Positions 9,049 to 18,406 are shown, counted from the first letter of the stretch. The stretch is 64,000 nucleotides of DNA from Nonomuraea maritima (GCF_900100395.1 NZ_FNFB01000014.1:62001-126000), one strand, 5' to 3'. Numbers and translations: made by a program. Notes: generated by a model from the sequence alone, not told the origin.

Positions 9049-10379
9049 CCCGTTCACCGCACGTGATCGTCATCGGGGGTGGCATCGGCGGACTGTGCCT
9101 GGCCCAAGGGCTGCGCAAGGCCGGAGTAAGCGTCGCCGTGTACGAGCGCGACGTCGCCCCGGCCTCCCGGTGGGAGGGCTACCGCATCCACGTGAACCCG
9201 GCGGGCGCCCGGTCACTCGCCGCCTGCCTGCCCGAAGACCTGTGGCAGGCATTTCTGGCAAGCACCGGGCCGGGGGGCGATTTCGGCTTCCTGACAGAGA
9301 AGCTGGACGAGTTACTTGTCGTCGAAGAGCCGATCATGTACCCCGCAGCCGCCGATCCCACGGAGGGCCACTACGCCGCCGACCGCGCGACGCTGCGCCG
9401 CCTCCTGCTGGCGGGCCTGGATGACGTGGTGCGTTTCGGCGCGGAGTTCGTCCGTTACGAGCACGCTCCCGACGGCCGCATCGAGGCTGTCTTCGCCGAC
9501 GGGAGCCGCGCTCAGGGTGACCTGCTGGTGGGCGCCGACGGCGTAGCCTCGCGGGTACGTGGACAGTACCTCCCGCACGCCCGTGTCACCGATGCCGGCG
9601 CTGTGGGAATCGCGCACAAGACCTGGCTGACTCACGAGACCGAAAACTGGCTTCCTGAACGGCTGCGCACCGGCATGAACCTCGTCATGGCCGACCAGCC
9701 CTGCTTCCTCTTCACCTCCGTGTTCCAGCCCACGCCAGGTGCGGCTACGGCACTCACCGGGGCAGACGGCATCACCGGATCCGCTGGTCGCGACCGTCCC
9801 TACGTGCTGGGGGCTCTCGTCGCCGATCCCTCTCACCTGCCCGCCGGCCTCACCTCAATGGACGGCGACGCCCTGCGCGATGTGGTGGACGCGACGTTGT
9901 CCGGATGGCATCCCGCACTGCGGCGGCTACTCGCCGAATCGGACCCGGACAGCCGGGCCGCCATCTCCTTCCGTGCCTCCGAGCCCGTTGCCCCCTGGTC
10001 CGCCACCAATGTCACGCTGCTCGGTGACGCCGTGCACGCCATGCCGCCGATCGGCGGGCTGGGCGGGAACACCGCACTGCGCGACGCCCACTCGCTCTGC
10101 ATCGCCCTGGCCGAGGTCGCCCGTGGCGAGCGTGACCTGCTCACGGCAGTGGCGGTGTTCGAGGAACGAATGCGGGACTACGGCTACGCCGCCGTCCGCG
10201 ACGCCCTCGCCCAGAAGGACCGCGGCTTGTCGACGGGCACCGTGCGCACAGGTGTGCAGCGGGCCTTCATGAGACTGTGCTCGATGGTCGAGCCGCTGCG
10301 CCGCCACGCGTTCGCCGACCAATGGGACGGCCTGTCCCGCCCGCTGCCATGGGAGCCGACGGCCACTACACCTCGTTGA
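9045..10379 (+). CDS. FAD-dependent aromatic-type monooxygenase
   Basis: A 444-residue class A flavoprotein monooxygenase (PHBH fold). VIVIGGGIGGLCLAQGLRKA (from residue 6) is the FAD GxGxxG motif, LLVGADGVASRVR the DG motif, and LLGDAVHAMPPIGGLGGN the GD motif (G327-D328). Such enzymes use NAD(P)H and oxygen to hydroxylate aromatic or polyketide substrates, and some inactivate antibiotics. Co-transcription with a TetR regulator suggests induction by its substrate or a toxic aromatic. Substrate unknown. Confidence 0.8.
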   Translation: MTRSPHVIVIGGGIGGLCLAQGLRKAGVSVAVYERDVAPASRWEGYRIHVNPAGARSLAACLPEDLWQAFLASTGPGGDFGFLTEKLDELLVVEEPIMYPAAADPTEGHYAADRATLRRLLLAGLDDVVRFGAEFVRYEHAPDGRIEAVFADGSRAQGDLLVGADGVASRVRGQYLPHARVTDAGAVGIAHKTWLTHETENWLPERLRTGMNLVMADQPCFLFTSVFQPTPGAATALTGADGITGSAGRDRPYVLGALVADPSHLPAGLTSMDGDALRDVVDATLSGWHPALRRLLAESDPDSRAAISFRASEPVAPWSATNVTLLGDAVHAMPPIGGLGGNTALRDAHSLCIALAEVARGERDLLTAVAVFEERMRDYGYAAVRDALAQKDRGLSTGTVRTGVQRAFMRLCSMVEPLRRHAFADQWDGLSRPLPWEPTATTPR

Positions 10380-10635
10380 TCTCGTCCTCCAGCCGGAAGC
10401 CTCCGGCGAACCCGGACACAACATCTCACGTAGGACGTCTCATGCTCCAACTCCACGAGATGGACCCGACTGAGCAGGAGACTCCCTGTCCCGGCCTGTA
10501 CAACGGCCGGGAGCCCGATCGAGTACGTGACCGTAGCCGCGCATCAACCAGCATCCGAGATCAGCGGCCACTGATCCTGCGGCAGGGCCGAGAGCCAACC
10601 GTTAGCAAGATCTCCAAGATGTCCTGCCAAATGAG
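10380..10635. other. Intergenic stretch before the tRNA terminator
   Basis: No gene supported. Short frames here run antisense to, or past the end of, the monooxygenase gene and have no ribosome site. Nothing else was recognised apart from the hairpin just downstream. Confidence 0.4.
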
Positions 10636-10670
10636 AAGCCCCTGAACGCATCGTCGCTGTTCAGGGGCTT
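10636..10670 (-). terminator. Strong hairpin terminator downstream of tRNA-Thr
   Basis: AAGCCCCTGAAC (10636-10647) pairs perfectly with GTTCAGGGGCTT (10659-10670), a 12-bp stem with an 11-base loop, beginning 10 bases past the tRNA 3' end on the minus strand. It can also stop transcripts arriving from the left. Confidence 0.75.
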
Positions 10671-10680
10671 CATGATGCAG

Positions 10681-10753
10681 AGCCGACGAGGGGAATCGAA
10701 CCCCTGACCTTCTGTTTACAAGACAGATGCTCTGCCGATTGAGCTACGTCGGC
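10681..10753 (-). tRNA. tRNA-Thr (anticodon TGT)
   Basis: On the minus strand the cloverleaf is complete: acceptor GCCGACG with CGTCGGC plus discriminator T, D arm GCTC/GAGC, anticodon arm TCTGT/ACAGA with loop CTTGTAA (anticodon TGT, reading ACA), and T arm AGGGG/CCCCT with TTCGAAT. CCA is not encoded. It borders the accessory region at 3-10 kb and so could be an integration hot spot. Confidence 0.97.
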
Positions 10754-10773
10754 ACGGCCTACCAGTGTAGACG

Positions 10774-11736
10774 CTAGGGGCGCCTGTGACGAGCGGCTTC
10801 GTACAGCGCCACGCCTGCCGCCACCCCCGCGTTGAGCGACTCGGCGGCGGCGCGCATCGGGATGCGGGCGACCACGTCGCACTGTTCGCGCACCAGCCGG
10901 GAGAGCCCCTTGCCCTCGGAGCCGACGACCACCACGAGCGGCTCGCTCAGCAGCTCGACGTCGGCGATCTCGGCGTCGCCCGAGCCGTCGAGGCCGACCA
11001 CGAACAGGCCGGCGTCGCGGTATTCGCGCAGGGCCGCCGTCAGGTTGGAGGCGCGGGCCACCCGGAGGGTCGCCAGCGTGCCGGCGGAGGTCTTCCACGC
11101 CCCGCCCGTCACCCCGGCCGAACGGCGGGACGGGATGAGCAGCCCGTGGGCGCCGAACGCGGTCGCGGAACGGGCGATGGCGCCCAGGTTGCGCGGGTCG
11201 GTGACCGAGTCGAGGGCCACGATCAGCGGCGCCTCGGCCGCCTCGTGCGCGATCTCGACCAGCTCGGACGGGTGCGCGTAGTCGTAGGCCGGGATCTGCA
11301 GGGCGATGCCCTGGTGGACGCCGCCCTCGGTCAGCCGGTCGAGCTTGTCGCGGGTGACCTCGAGCAGCGCGACGCCGCGCTCCACCGCGATCTTGATGGC
11401 GTCGCGGACGCGGTCGTCGCTTTCCATGCGCTGGGCCACGTAGAGCGCGTTGCACGGCACGCCGGCCTGGAGGGCCTCGAGCACCGGGTTGCGGCCGCCG
11501 ATGTATTCGGGGGCGTCCTCGGAGCGCCGCTGCCGCAGCGGCTGAGCGCTCCGCACGCCCGTGCGCTGCTCGCGGTTGATCCGCTCCGCGCGGGCCTTGT
11601 CCTTGTACCAGTGACGCATTTCGGCAGGCGGAGTGGCGCCCCTGCCTTCGAGCGACCGGCGGTTGTTTCCACCGGTGCCCTTGGCCGGGCCCTTCTTCTT
11701 CGCGGGCCTGCCCGAAGCCCTACCGCCTGCTGCCAT
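10774..11736 (-). CDS. rlmB: 23S rRNA (guanosine-2'-O)-methyltransferase RlmB (TrmH family)
   Basis: A 320-residue SPOUT methyltransferase that 2'-O-methylates a guanosine of 23S rRNA. A basic, disordered N-terminal extension (residues 1-75, lysine/arginine rich) precedes the substrate-binding domain (YIGGRNPVLEAL). The SPOUT knot motifs follow: DSVTDPRNLGAIARSA (motif 1), VVVGSEGKGLSRLV (motif 2) and ESLNAGVAAGVALYEA (motif 3). It lies 55 bp after cysS on the same strand, the conserved actinobacterial cysS-rlmB order. Confidence 0.93.
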   Translation of the reverse strand: MAAGGRASGRPAKKKGPAKGTGGNNRRSLEGRGATPPAEMRHWYKDKARAERINREQRTGVRSAQPLRQRRSEDAPEYIGGRNPVLEALQAGVPCNALYVAQRMESDDRVRDAIKIAVERGVALLEVTRDKLDRLTEGGVHQGIALQIPAYDYAHPSELVEIAHEAAEAPLIVALDSVTDPRNLGAIARSATAFGAHGLLIPSRRSAGVTGGAWKTSAGTLATLRVARASNLTAALREYRDAGLFVVGLDGSGDAEIADVELLSEPLVVVVGSEGKGLSRLVREQCDVVARIPMRAAAESLNAGVAAGVALYEAARHRRP

Positions 11737-11791
11737 GCCTAAAAGAGTACTCGGGCCGCCACCCGGCTCAGACCCACTCAGGGCACATTCG

Positions 11792-13183
<1,392 letters not shown>

Positions 13184-13225
13184 AGCGCAAGGCTAACGCC
13201 TCACGCCGGTCTTCACGTCGATTAA

Positions 13226-13612
13226 TCAGCTCCGCAAAGTGACTCTGTCGGGTGAGATCCGTACGATCAACCGCTCCGTGCCGGGCTTGTCCTCCCATGG
13301 GCGCCCTCGGTACTTCTGCGACAGCTCCTCGATCAGCGCTCCCTCCGGGTCGGGCACCATGCTCACCCGGCCGCGTACCTCCACATACCGGTACGGATCG
13401 TCAGGGTCGATGACCAGGAGACTCGCGCGCGGGTCTCGCTCGAAGTTCCGCGGCTTCCGCCGCCCCTTGACGGTGGAGAAGATCACGTCGTCGCCGTCCG
13501 TACGGATCCACACCACGGACGATTGCGGGCCGCCGTCCGGATTCAGACTGGTCACCGTGGCGTAATTAGGGGCGTCCAGGAGTTTGCGCACTTCTTCCGA
13601 CAACTTGACCAT
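13226..13612 (-). CDS. PPOX-class F420/flavin-dependent oxidoreductase
   Basis: A 128-residue split beta-barrel protein of the pyridoxamine-phosphate-oxidase-like superfamily: YATVTSLNPDGGPQSSVVWI, then KGRRKPRNFERDPRASLLVI, and YVEVRGRVSMV. This pattern, with K-x-R-N-x-x-R-D-P, is characteristic of small actinobacterial enzymes that bind F420 or FMN and reduce quinones, biliverdin or xenobiotics. Cofactor choice cannot be decided by eye. It is divergent from the DUF2637 gene, with a 53-bp gap. Confidence 0.8.
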   Translation of the reverse strand: MVKLSEEVRKLLDAPNYATVTSLNPDGGPQSSVVWIRTDGDDVIFSTVKGRRKPRNFERDPRASLLVIDPDDPYRYVEVRGRVSMVPDPEGALIEELSQKYRGRPWEDKPGTERLIVRISPDRVTLRS

Positions 13613-13665
13613 GGCGTCCTCCGTGCTCGGTCAGGAACCCCATTCTTCTGTAGGCTCGAACCGCC

Positions 13666-14853
13666 ATGGACGTGACACCCCCCTCTACGCTCCGCCGCCT
13701 GGGCATCGCTCTGGCCGGGCTCGCGGTGGCAGCACTCGCCGGCGCCGCGTGCGCGCTCTCCTTCGACGACCTGCGCGCGCTCGCCCTCACGGGCGAGGCG
13801 CGCCAGGACCTCGCGTTCCTCTATCCAGCGGCCTTCGACGCCCTTCTGGTGGTGGCGCTGCTCGGCGTCCTGCTGCTGCGCGCCGCCAGACCACTGGTAC
13901 GCACCCAGGCCGCGCTCGTGCTGGTCCTGCTCCTCGCAGCGGCCGCGGCGGCCGACGTGGCCTCGGCCGTACGGTTCGTGTTCGACACGCGCCAGACGGC
14001 CATCGGCGTGGCCCTCGCACCGTGGGTGATGCTGGCCCTGGCGCTGTGGGTGTGGCTGCTGCTGATCAAGCATGTACAGGCCGGTCGCGCCGCCGCCCGC
14101 GGCGGCGACGACGGCGACACGCCGGAGCTCGACATCGTGCCTTTCGACGGCGAGCGGGCCGGCGCTTCCGCGCAGGCAGCGCCGCCCGTACCGTCAGGCG
14201 TCACCGAGCCGCTCTCCAGCCCGGTCACCGAGTGGCCCGCGCGTCCGGAACCGGGCTCGATCCCCGCTCCACGCCCGGCCGCCGACACAGAACCGCCCGA
14301 CACGGCCGCCCCGCGCACCGACCCCGCCCCTTCTGACCCGCACGGGCAACCCGACCCCGAGCCCGTCCAGGACGCACAGGAGCGCCACGAGCCGGAGCCC
14401 GCGTACGACCCCGAGTTCGACGAGGGACCGGCGGTCGTGATCCTGCCCAAGGCCCCGGATCCGGTCCCCGCGTACGACCCAGAGCCCGACGAGGGACCGG
14501 CGGTCGTGATCCTGCCCAAGGCCCCCGATCCGGTGACCGCACAGGAAGATGAAGGGCTGCCAGAGGAGCCCGAGACGCGTCCCGTCCGCTGGGGCGACCG
14601 CGTCAAGCCTGCCGACGTCCTCGTCCACCCTCGCCCCTCCGAGCGGGACGACGACCGCGACGCCGACACCCAGCCCCACCCGATCGTCGAGGACAACACC
14701 CCTGACCCGCTGCACGGCCCCGAGGCCGCCGACGCGGCGGAGCCGAGGCCCCGGGTCTGGCGTGACGACGCCACGGGCCACCCAGCCGTCGACGACGACA
14801 CCCCGGCCCCCTCCGGCCGCCTGCGCAGCACCCCCCGCCCTCCGGAGGACTGA
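13666..14853 (+). CDS. DUF2637-like membrane protein with proline-rich C-terminal tail
   Basis: A 395-residue protein. The first 140 residues contain four hydrophobic helices (about 12-34, 47-68, 76-100, 108-130) with FDALLVVALLGVLLL and APWVMLALALWVWLLLIKHV, resembling the DUF2637/SpdA-like membrane domain known from actinobacterial plasmids and chromosomes. The remaining 250 residues are disordered, rich in Pro, Asp, Glu and Ala, with a tandem 23-residue duplication. It probably faces the cytoplasm as a binding tail. Function unknown. Confidence 0.65.
   Translation: MDVTPPSTLRRLGIALAGLAVAALAGAACALSFDDLRALALTGEARQDLAFLYPAAFDALLVVALLGVLLLRAARPLVRTQAALVLVLLLAAAAAADVASAVRFVFDTRQTAIGVALAPWVMLALALWVWLLLIKHVQAGRAAARGGDDGDTPELDIVPFDGERAGASAQAAPPVPSGVTEPLSSPVTEWPARPEPGSIPAPRPAADTEPPDTAAPRTDPAPSDPHGQPDPEPVQDAQERHEPEPAYDPEFDEGPAVVILPKAPDPVPAYDPEPDEGPAVVILPKAPDPVTAQEDEGLPEEPETRPVRWGDRVKPADVLVHPRPSERDDDRDADTQPHPIVEDNTPDPLHGPEAADAAEPRPRVWRDDATGHPAVDDDTPAPSGRLRSTPRPPED
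14401..14538 (+). repeat. Two tandem 69-bp repeats inside the proline-rich tail
   Basis: Positions 14401-14469 and 14470-14538 encode near-identical 23-residue units (AYDPE-F/P-DEGPAVVILPKAPDPV then P or T). Only a few bases differ, so the duplication is recent or maintained by gene conversion. The repeat is in frame. Confidence 0.85.
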
Positions 14854-14881
14854 CCGCCCACGAACCGACCGGCAGGACACG

Positions 14882-14924
14882 CGGAAGGCCCGCTCGGGAG
14901 CGACTCTCCCGAGCGGGCCTTCCG
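14882..14924. terminator. Bidirectional hairpin terminator
   Basis: A perfect 19-bp stem (14882-14900 pairing with 14906-14924, core GGCCCGCTCGGGAG) with a 5-base loop, placed between two convergent genes (ends at 14853 and 15012). No U-tract follows, as is common in actinobacterial terminators. Confidence 0.8.
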
Positions 14925-15011
14925 TGTTCCCCGCCGGTACGCCGCAGAAGCGGCGCGGTGCCTCGCCCGTGACTGGCCACGAACCCCCAGGACCTGAACC
15001 GGTCCGACCGG

Positions 15012-15281
15012 CTACACCCTGGAGCCGCGCTTCAGCCCGGCGACCAGGCCGACGCCGACGATCGCCAGGACGACCTGCATCAGGAGTTCGATCCAGTCGA
15101 TGCCGGACGTCGTCTCGACCCCCATCACCTGCGCGATCAGCGTCCCGACGAGTGCGGCGACGATGCCGACGACGATGGTGAGGATCCACCCGATGGCCTG
15201 CCTGCCGGGCAGCAGCAGGCGACCGATTGCGCCGATCACGGCACCGATCACGATGGCGCCGAGGATGGATTCGATGGTCAT
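15012..15281 (-). CDS. GlsB/YeaQ/YmgE-family small membrane protein (copy 1)
   Basis: An 89-residue protein with three hydrophobic helices: ILGAIVIGAVIGAIGRLLLPG, then ILTIVVGIVAALVGTLIAQ, and LLMQVVLAIVGVGLVAGL. It belongs to the transglycosylase-associated/GlsB family of stress-inducible membrane proteins of unknown biochemical role. It is a tandem paralogue of the gene 97 bp upstream (shared G-R-L-L-x-P-G and GIDWIE). ATG 15281 has GGGGAGG nine bases upstream, but that site is buried in a hairpin. Confidence 0.85.
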   Translation of the reverse strand: MTIESILGAIVIGAVIGAIGRLLLPGRQAIGWILTIVVGIVAALVGTLIAQVMGVETTSGIDWIELLMQVVLAIVGVGLVAGLKRGSRV

Positions 15282-15290
15282 GACATGAAA

Positions 15291-15329
15291 CCTCCCCGTG
15301 AGGGTGAGCGGTTCACTCTCACGGGGAGG
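15291..15329 (-). promoter_or_regulatory. Hairpin containing the ribosome site of the downstream YeaQ-family gene
   Basis: CCTCCCCGTGAG (15291-15302) pairs with CTCACGGGGAGG (15318-15329), a perfect 12-bp stem, with a small inner GTGA/TCAC helix in the loop. On the minus-strand mRNA the 3' arm ends in GGGGAGG, the Shine-Dalgarno of the ATG at 15281. It could be a translational switch, or an intergenic terminator separating the two paralogues. Confidence 0.55.
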
Positions 15330-15378
15330 CTGCTACCCGATCTACGGGGATTATGCGCCGCCTTGACGTTCGGCCTGC

Positions 15379-15666
15379 TCAGGTACGTGTTCTGCCTGAA
15401 CGGCCCGCGCGCGAGATGCCCATGCGCGTCACGAGGAGCACACCGATGACCGCCAGCACGAGCTGGAGGATGTGTTCGATCCAGTCGATGCCCCTGGTGT
15501 CGGCCAGCCCGGCCCAATGAGCGATCAGGGTACCGATCAGAGCGGCCACGATGCCGACGATCAGCGTCAGGCCGATGGACATGTTCTGCTTGCCCGGCAC
15601 CAGAAGCCGGGCGAGCGCACCGACGATGGCGCCGATGATGATGGCGGAAACGATCGCCCCGATCAT
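15379..15666 (-). CDS. GlsB/YeaQ/YmgE-family small membrane protein (copy 2)
   Basis: A 95-residue paralogue of the adjacent downstream gene with the same three-helix plan (IIIGAIVGALARLLVPGK, TLIVGIVAALIGTLIAH, ILQLVLAVIGVLLV) and the same GIDWIEH turn. The C-terminus is a basic tail (RMGISRAGRSGRTRT). ATG 15666 has GGGGGGAG a few bases upstream. The tandem pair probably arose by duplication and responds to envelope or osmotic stress, by analogy with the family. Confidence 0.85.
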   Translation of the reverse strand: MIGAIVSAIIIGAIVGALARLLVPGKQNMSIGLTLIVGIVAALIGTLIAHWAGLADTRGIDWIEHILQLVLAVIGVLLVTRMGISRAGRSGRTRT

Positions 15667-15745
15667 GTGCAGCTCCCCCCGAGACGTTCCATGTTCTCGG
15701 AGGGCACTACCCGCGAAACGGACAAACTACCCAAACGTGAAGGAA

Positions 15746-15783
15746 GGCGGCGGTCCGCACCGCGCCAGTGACGGACCGCCGCC
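15746..15783 (-). terminator. Hairpin terminator after ispF
   Basis: GGCGGCGGTCCG (15746-15757) pairs with CGGACCGCCGCC (15772-15783): a 12-bp perfect stem, 14-base loop, 75 bp past the ispF stop on the minus strand and upstream of the YeaQ-family gene. Confidence 0.7.
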
Positions 15784-15857
15784 TCCGGATCAGGCGGGCT
15801 TCGGCGACGACCCCCGCCAGGACGCCCTCACGCATCCCGACATAGGACGCCCGGCAC

Positions 15858-16328
15858 TCAGGAAAGGTTGACCACGAGCGCGGTCGCGATGGCCGCTATG
15901 CCCTCTCCGCGGCCGGTGAGCCCCAGCCCGTCGGTCGTGGTGGCGGAGACACTCACAGGCGCTCCCAGAACCGCGCCGAGGGCCTTCTCGGCCTCGGTAC
16001 GGCGTGGCGCCAGCTTGGGACGGTTGCCGATCACCTGGATCGCCACGTTGCCGATCTCGAAGCCGGCGGCGCGCACCTGGCGGGCGGTCTCCTCCAGCAG
16101 CGTGGCGCCCGAGGCGCCCGCCCAGCGCGGGTCGGAGGTGCCGAAGAGGCGGCCGAGGTCACCGAGACCGGCCGCGGACAGCAGGGCGTCGCAGGCCGCG
16201 TGGGCGGCGGCGTCGCCATCGGAATGACCCTCGAGCCCACCCTCGCCCGGCCAGTGCAGGCCGGCGAGGTGGAGCTCACGCCCGGAGGCGTCAGAAGCGA
16301 ACGGGTGGACGTCCACACCGACGCCCAC
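15858..16328 (-). CDS. ispF: 2-C-methyl-D-erythritol 2,4-cyclodiphosphate synthase IspF
   Basis: A 156-residue enzyme of the non-mevalonate isoprenoid pathway that cyclises CDP-methylerythritol 2-phosphate. Zinc ligands are visible in GVDVHPF (D-x-H) and the distal H of GHSDGDAAAHA. The CDP-binding end is TTTDGLGLTGRGEGIAAIA. The start is a GTG 17 bases after the carD stop, without a clear ribosome site, so translational coupling to carD is likely. In many actinobacteria ispD lies between carD and ispF; here it is absent. Confidence 0.92.
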   Translation of the reverse strand: MGVGVDVHPFASDASGRELHLAGLHWPGEGGLEGHSDGDAAAHAACDALLSAAGLGDLGRLFGTSDPRWAGASGATLLEETARQVRAAGFEIGNVAIQVIGNRPKLAPRRTEAEKALGAVLGAPVSVSATTTDGLGLTGRGEGIAAIATALVVNLS

Positions 16329-16345
16329 CCGAGGAAGATTGATGT

Positions 16346-16828
16346 TCAGGAGTTGAGAACCTCGTCGAGCAGGGCCTCGGCCTTGTCCTCGTTGGTCTTC
16401 TCGGCGAGCGCGAGCTCGCTGACGAGGATCTGGCGCGCCTTGGCGAGCATTCGCTTCTCACCCGCGGACAGGCCACGCTCACGGTCGCGGCGCCACAGGT
16501 CGCGAACCACCTCGGCGACCTTGTTCACGTCACCGGACGCGAGCTTCTCGAGGTTGGCCTTGTAGCGACGAGACCAGTTGGTCGGCTCCTCGGTGTGCGG
16601 CATGCGAAGGACATCGAAAACCCGCTCAAGGCCTTCCTGACCGACAACATCACGCACGCCGACGAGTTCTGCGTTTTCAGCTGGCACCTGGACGGTAAGG
16701 TCGCCCTTGTCGACCTTGAGCACCAGGTAGGTCTTTTCCTCACCCTTGATGGATCGCGTCGTGATTGCTTCGATCCGAGCAGCCCCATGGTGGGGGTAGA
16801 CGACAGTGTCGCCGACCTGGAAAGTCAT
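16346..16828 (-). CDS. carD: CarD-family transcriptional regulator
   Basis: A 160-residue RNA-polymerase-binding protein. The N-terminal RNAP-interaction (TRCF-RID-like) domain opens with FQVGDTVVYPHHGAARIEAI. The helical C-terminal DNA-binding domain contains NWSRRYKANLEKLASGD and the conserved tryptophan (RDLWRRDRERGLS) that wedges at the -10 region. CarD stabilises open complexes at many promoters, including rRNA. ATG 16828 follows GGAAGGGG. It is first in an operon with ispF. Confidence 0.95.
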   Translation of the reverse strand: MTFQVGDTVVYPHHGAARIEAITTRSIKGEEKTYLVLKVDKGDLTVQVPAENAELVGVRDVVGQEGLERVFDVLRMPHTEEPTNWSRRYKANLEKLASGDVNKVAEVVRDLWRRDRERGLSAGEKRMLAKARQILVSELALAEKTNEDKAEALLDEVLNS

Positions 16829-17080
16829 GTGACAAGTACCCCTTCCGCTGTACTCCAGGGTACCACGCATCCACAGCCTCCCGGAACAGTGAAATCCCCA
16901 TAACTGCAGGTCAAGGCGACATATTGGGGCTTGACAAGCCGTCAACAGTATGAATCGCATTTGTGGACATAGCGAATGACCTGCGGGGGCGCGGATATGA
17001 CCTTGGATTGGGATCGATATGGTTGGCGCGGCAACATCACGCACGCGCGAACCATGCGCAAGACCAAGGAGAACCCGCCC

Positions 17081-17659
17081 GTGACCAGCCGTCGCTGGAT
17101 TGTCGTAGCAGCCGCGTTCTTGGCAGCCCCCGTGCTCGCGGGCTGTGGGGCCGGATTCGACGCCACCACCAACAAGCCGTACGCGCCGAACGAGGCCGGA
17201 GTGCTGATCGACAACGCGCGATACGGCAAGGGTGACATTCACATCCCCCAGGCGTTCGTGCTCGGCCCTGACTCCGGAGCCCAGCTCCCGTGGCGTGGTT
17301 CGGCGCCGGTCTACCTGAACATCCTGAACACCGCGGGCGCTCCCGACACGCTCCAGGCCGTCACGGCGACCGGCATCGGCCCTGCCAAGCTCACGGCCCC
17401 GATCCAGCTGCCGAGCAACCAGCTCGTCAACACCGGCAAGCCGACGCCGCAGATCATGCTGGAGGCCATCCCCAAGAGCCTCAGGGGCGGCGAGAGCGTC
17501 AAGCTCGAGCTTCAGTTCGCCAACGCCGGAACGGTGTCCCTGGACGTCCCTGTGATCACGCGCAGCCGCGAGTTCGCCGACTACCCGGCGGCCCCCGGCG
17601 CGACCCCGGCTCCGACGCCCACCCCGACGCCGTCGGCCCCGGCAGAAGAGTCTCACTGA
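17081..17659 (+). CDS. Putative secreted lipoprotein
   Basis: From GTG 17081 (AAGGAG nine bases upstream) the product is 192 residues with a classic lipoprotein signal peptide: basic RRW, a hydrophobic core and lipobox LAGC near residues 18-21. The mature part is an all-beta domain (YLNILNTAGAPDTLQAVTAT and VKLELQFANAGTVSLDVPVI), like a copper-chaperone/PCu(A)C or Ig-like fold, but no metal-binding Met/His motif is seen. The tail is Pro/Thr-rich. It is divergent from carD. Function unknown. Confidence 0.75.
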   Translation: MTSRRWIVVAAAFLAAPVLAGCGAGFDATTNKPYAPNEAGVLIDNARYGKGDIHIPQAFVLGPDSGAQLPWRGSAPVYLNILNTAGAPDTLQAVTATGIGPAKLTAPIQLPSNQLVNTGKPTPQIMLEAIPKSLRGGESVKLELQFANAGTVSLDVPVITRSREFADYPAAPGATPAPTPTPTPSAPAEESH

Positions 17660-17664
17660 CGGCA

Positions 17665-17716
17665 TGAGAAAACCCTTGTCCCGGTACGGCATGCGTACCG
17701 GAACAAGGGTTTCTCA
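17665..17716. terminator. Bidirectional terminator between the lipoprotein gene and regX3
   Basis: A long inverted repeat (17665-17687 against 17693-17716; core AACCCTTGT and CCGGTACG, one mismatch) with a short loop. Its right edge coincides with the regX3 stop codon. It serves the two convergent genes. Confidence 0.8.
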
Positions 17717-18406
17717 GTCTTCCGTAGCGTCGAACTTGTAGCCCAGACCGCGCACGGTCAGGATGCAGCGCGGGTTCGACGGGTCTGATTCGATCTTGGC
17801 GCGCAGACGCTTGACGTGGACGTCGAGCGTCTTGGTGTCGCCCACGTAGTCGGCGCCCCAGACACGGTCGATGAGCTGCCCGCGGGTCAGCACCCGGCCG
17901 GCGTTGCGCAGCAGCACCTCCAGCAGCTCGAACTCCTTCAGCGGCAGCTGCACCTGCTCACCGCGTACGGCGACCACGTGGCGGTCGACGTCCATGCGCA
18001 CCGGGCCGACGGCGAGCACGGCCGTCTCCAGCTCCTCGGGCACGTCGCCCTGGCGGCGCAGCACGGCGCGGATGCGGGCGACCAGCTCGCGGGAGGAGAA
18101 CGGCTTGGTGACGTAGTCGTCGGCGCCCAGTTCGAGGCCCACGACCTTGTCGATCTCGCTGTCCTTGGCCGTCAGCATGATGACCGGCACCTTCGAGCGC
18201 TGCCGCAGCGAGCGGCACACCTCGGTGCCGGGCAGCCCCGGCAGCATCAGGTCGAGCAGCACCAGGTCGGCGCCGTTGCGGTCGAACATCTCGAGCGCCT
18301 CGGGCCCGGTCCCCGCCACCGACACCTCGAAGCCCTCCTTGCGCAGCATGTAGGAGAGCGCGTCGGAGAAGGACTCCTCGTCCTCGACGACCAGCACGCG
18401 AGTCAT
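17714..18406 (-). CDS. regX3: OmpR-family response regulator (RegX3/PhoP of the phosphate system)
   Basis: A 230-residue response regulator. The receiver has VVEDEE, phospho-acceptor D52 in LVLLDLMLPG, T in IMLTAKD and the conserved lysine in YVTKPFSSRE. The winged-helix domain has ELLEVLLRNAGRVLTRGQL, then TLDVHVKRLRAKIE and VRGLGYKF. It follows the histidine kinase gene by 64 bp, and phoU is divergent, the layout of mycobacterial senX3-regX3 and Streptomyces phoR-phoP. It probably activates phosphate-scavenging genes under phosphate limitation. Confidence 0.9.
   Translation of the reverse strand: MTRVLVVEDEESFSDALSYMLRKEGFEVSVAGTGPEALEMFDRNGADLVLLDLMLPGLPGTEVCRSLRQRSKVPVIMLTAKDSEIDKVVGLELGADDYVTKPFSSRELVARIRAVLRRQGDVPEELETAVLAVGPVRMDVDRHVVAVRGEQVQLPLKEFELLEVLLRNAGRVLTRGQLIDRVWGADYVGDTKTLDVHVKRLRAKIESDPSNPRCILTVRGLGYKFDATED

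Noticed and set aside
14401..14538. Tandem repeats considered as a CRISPR array
   Set aside because: Only two copies, no spacers, in frame within a protein tail. No cas genes nearby.
16931..16945. TTGAC-AAGCC-GTCAA repeat upstream of the lipoprotein gene as a promoter -35 or operator
   Set aside because: The short inverted repeat and the 12-base spacing to TATGAA do not make a credible promoter. Too weak to annotate.
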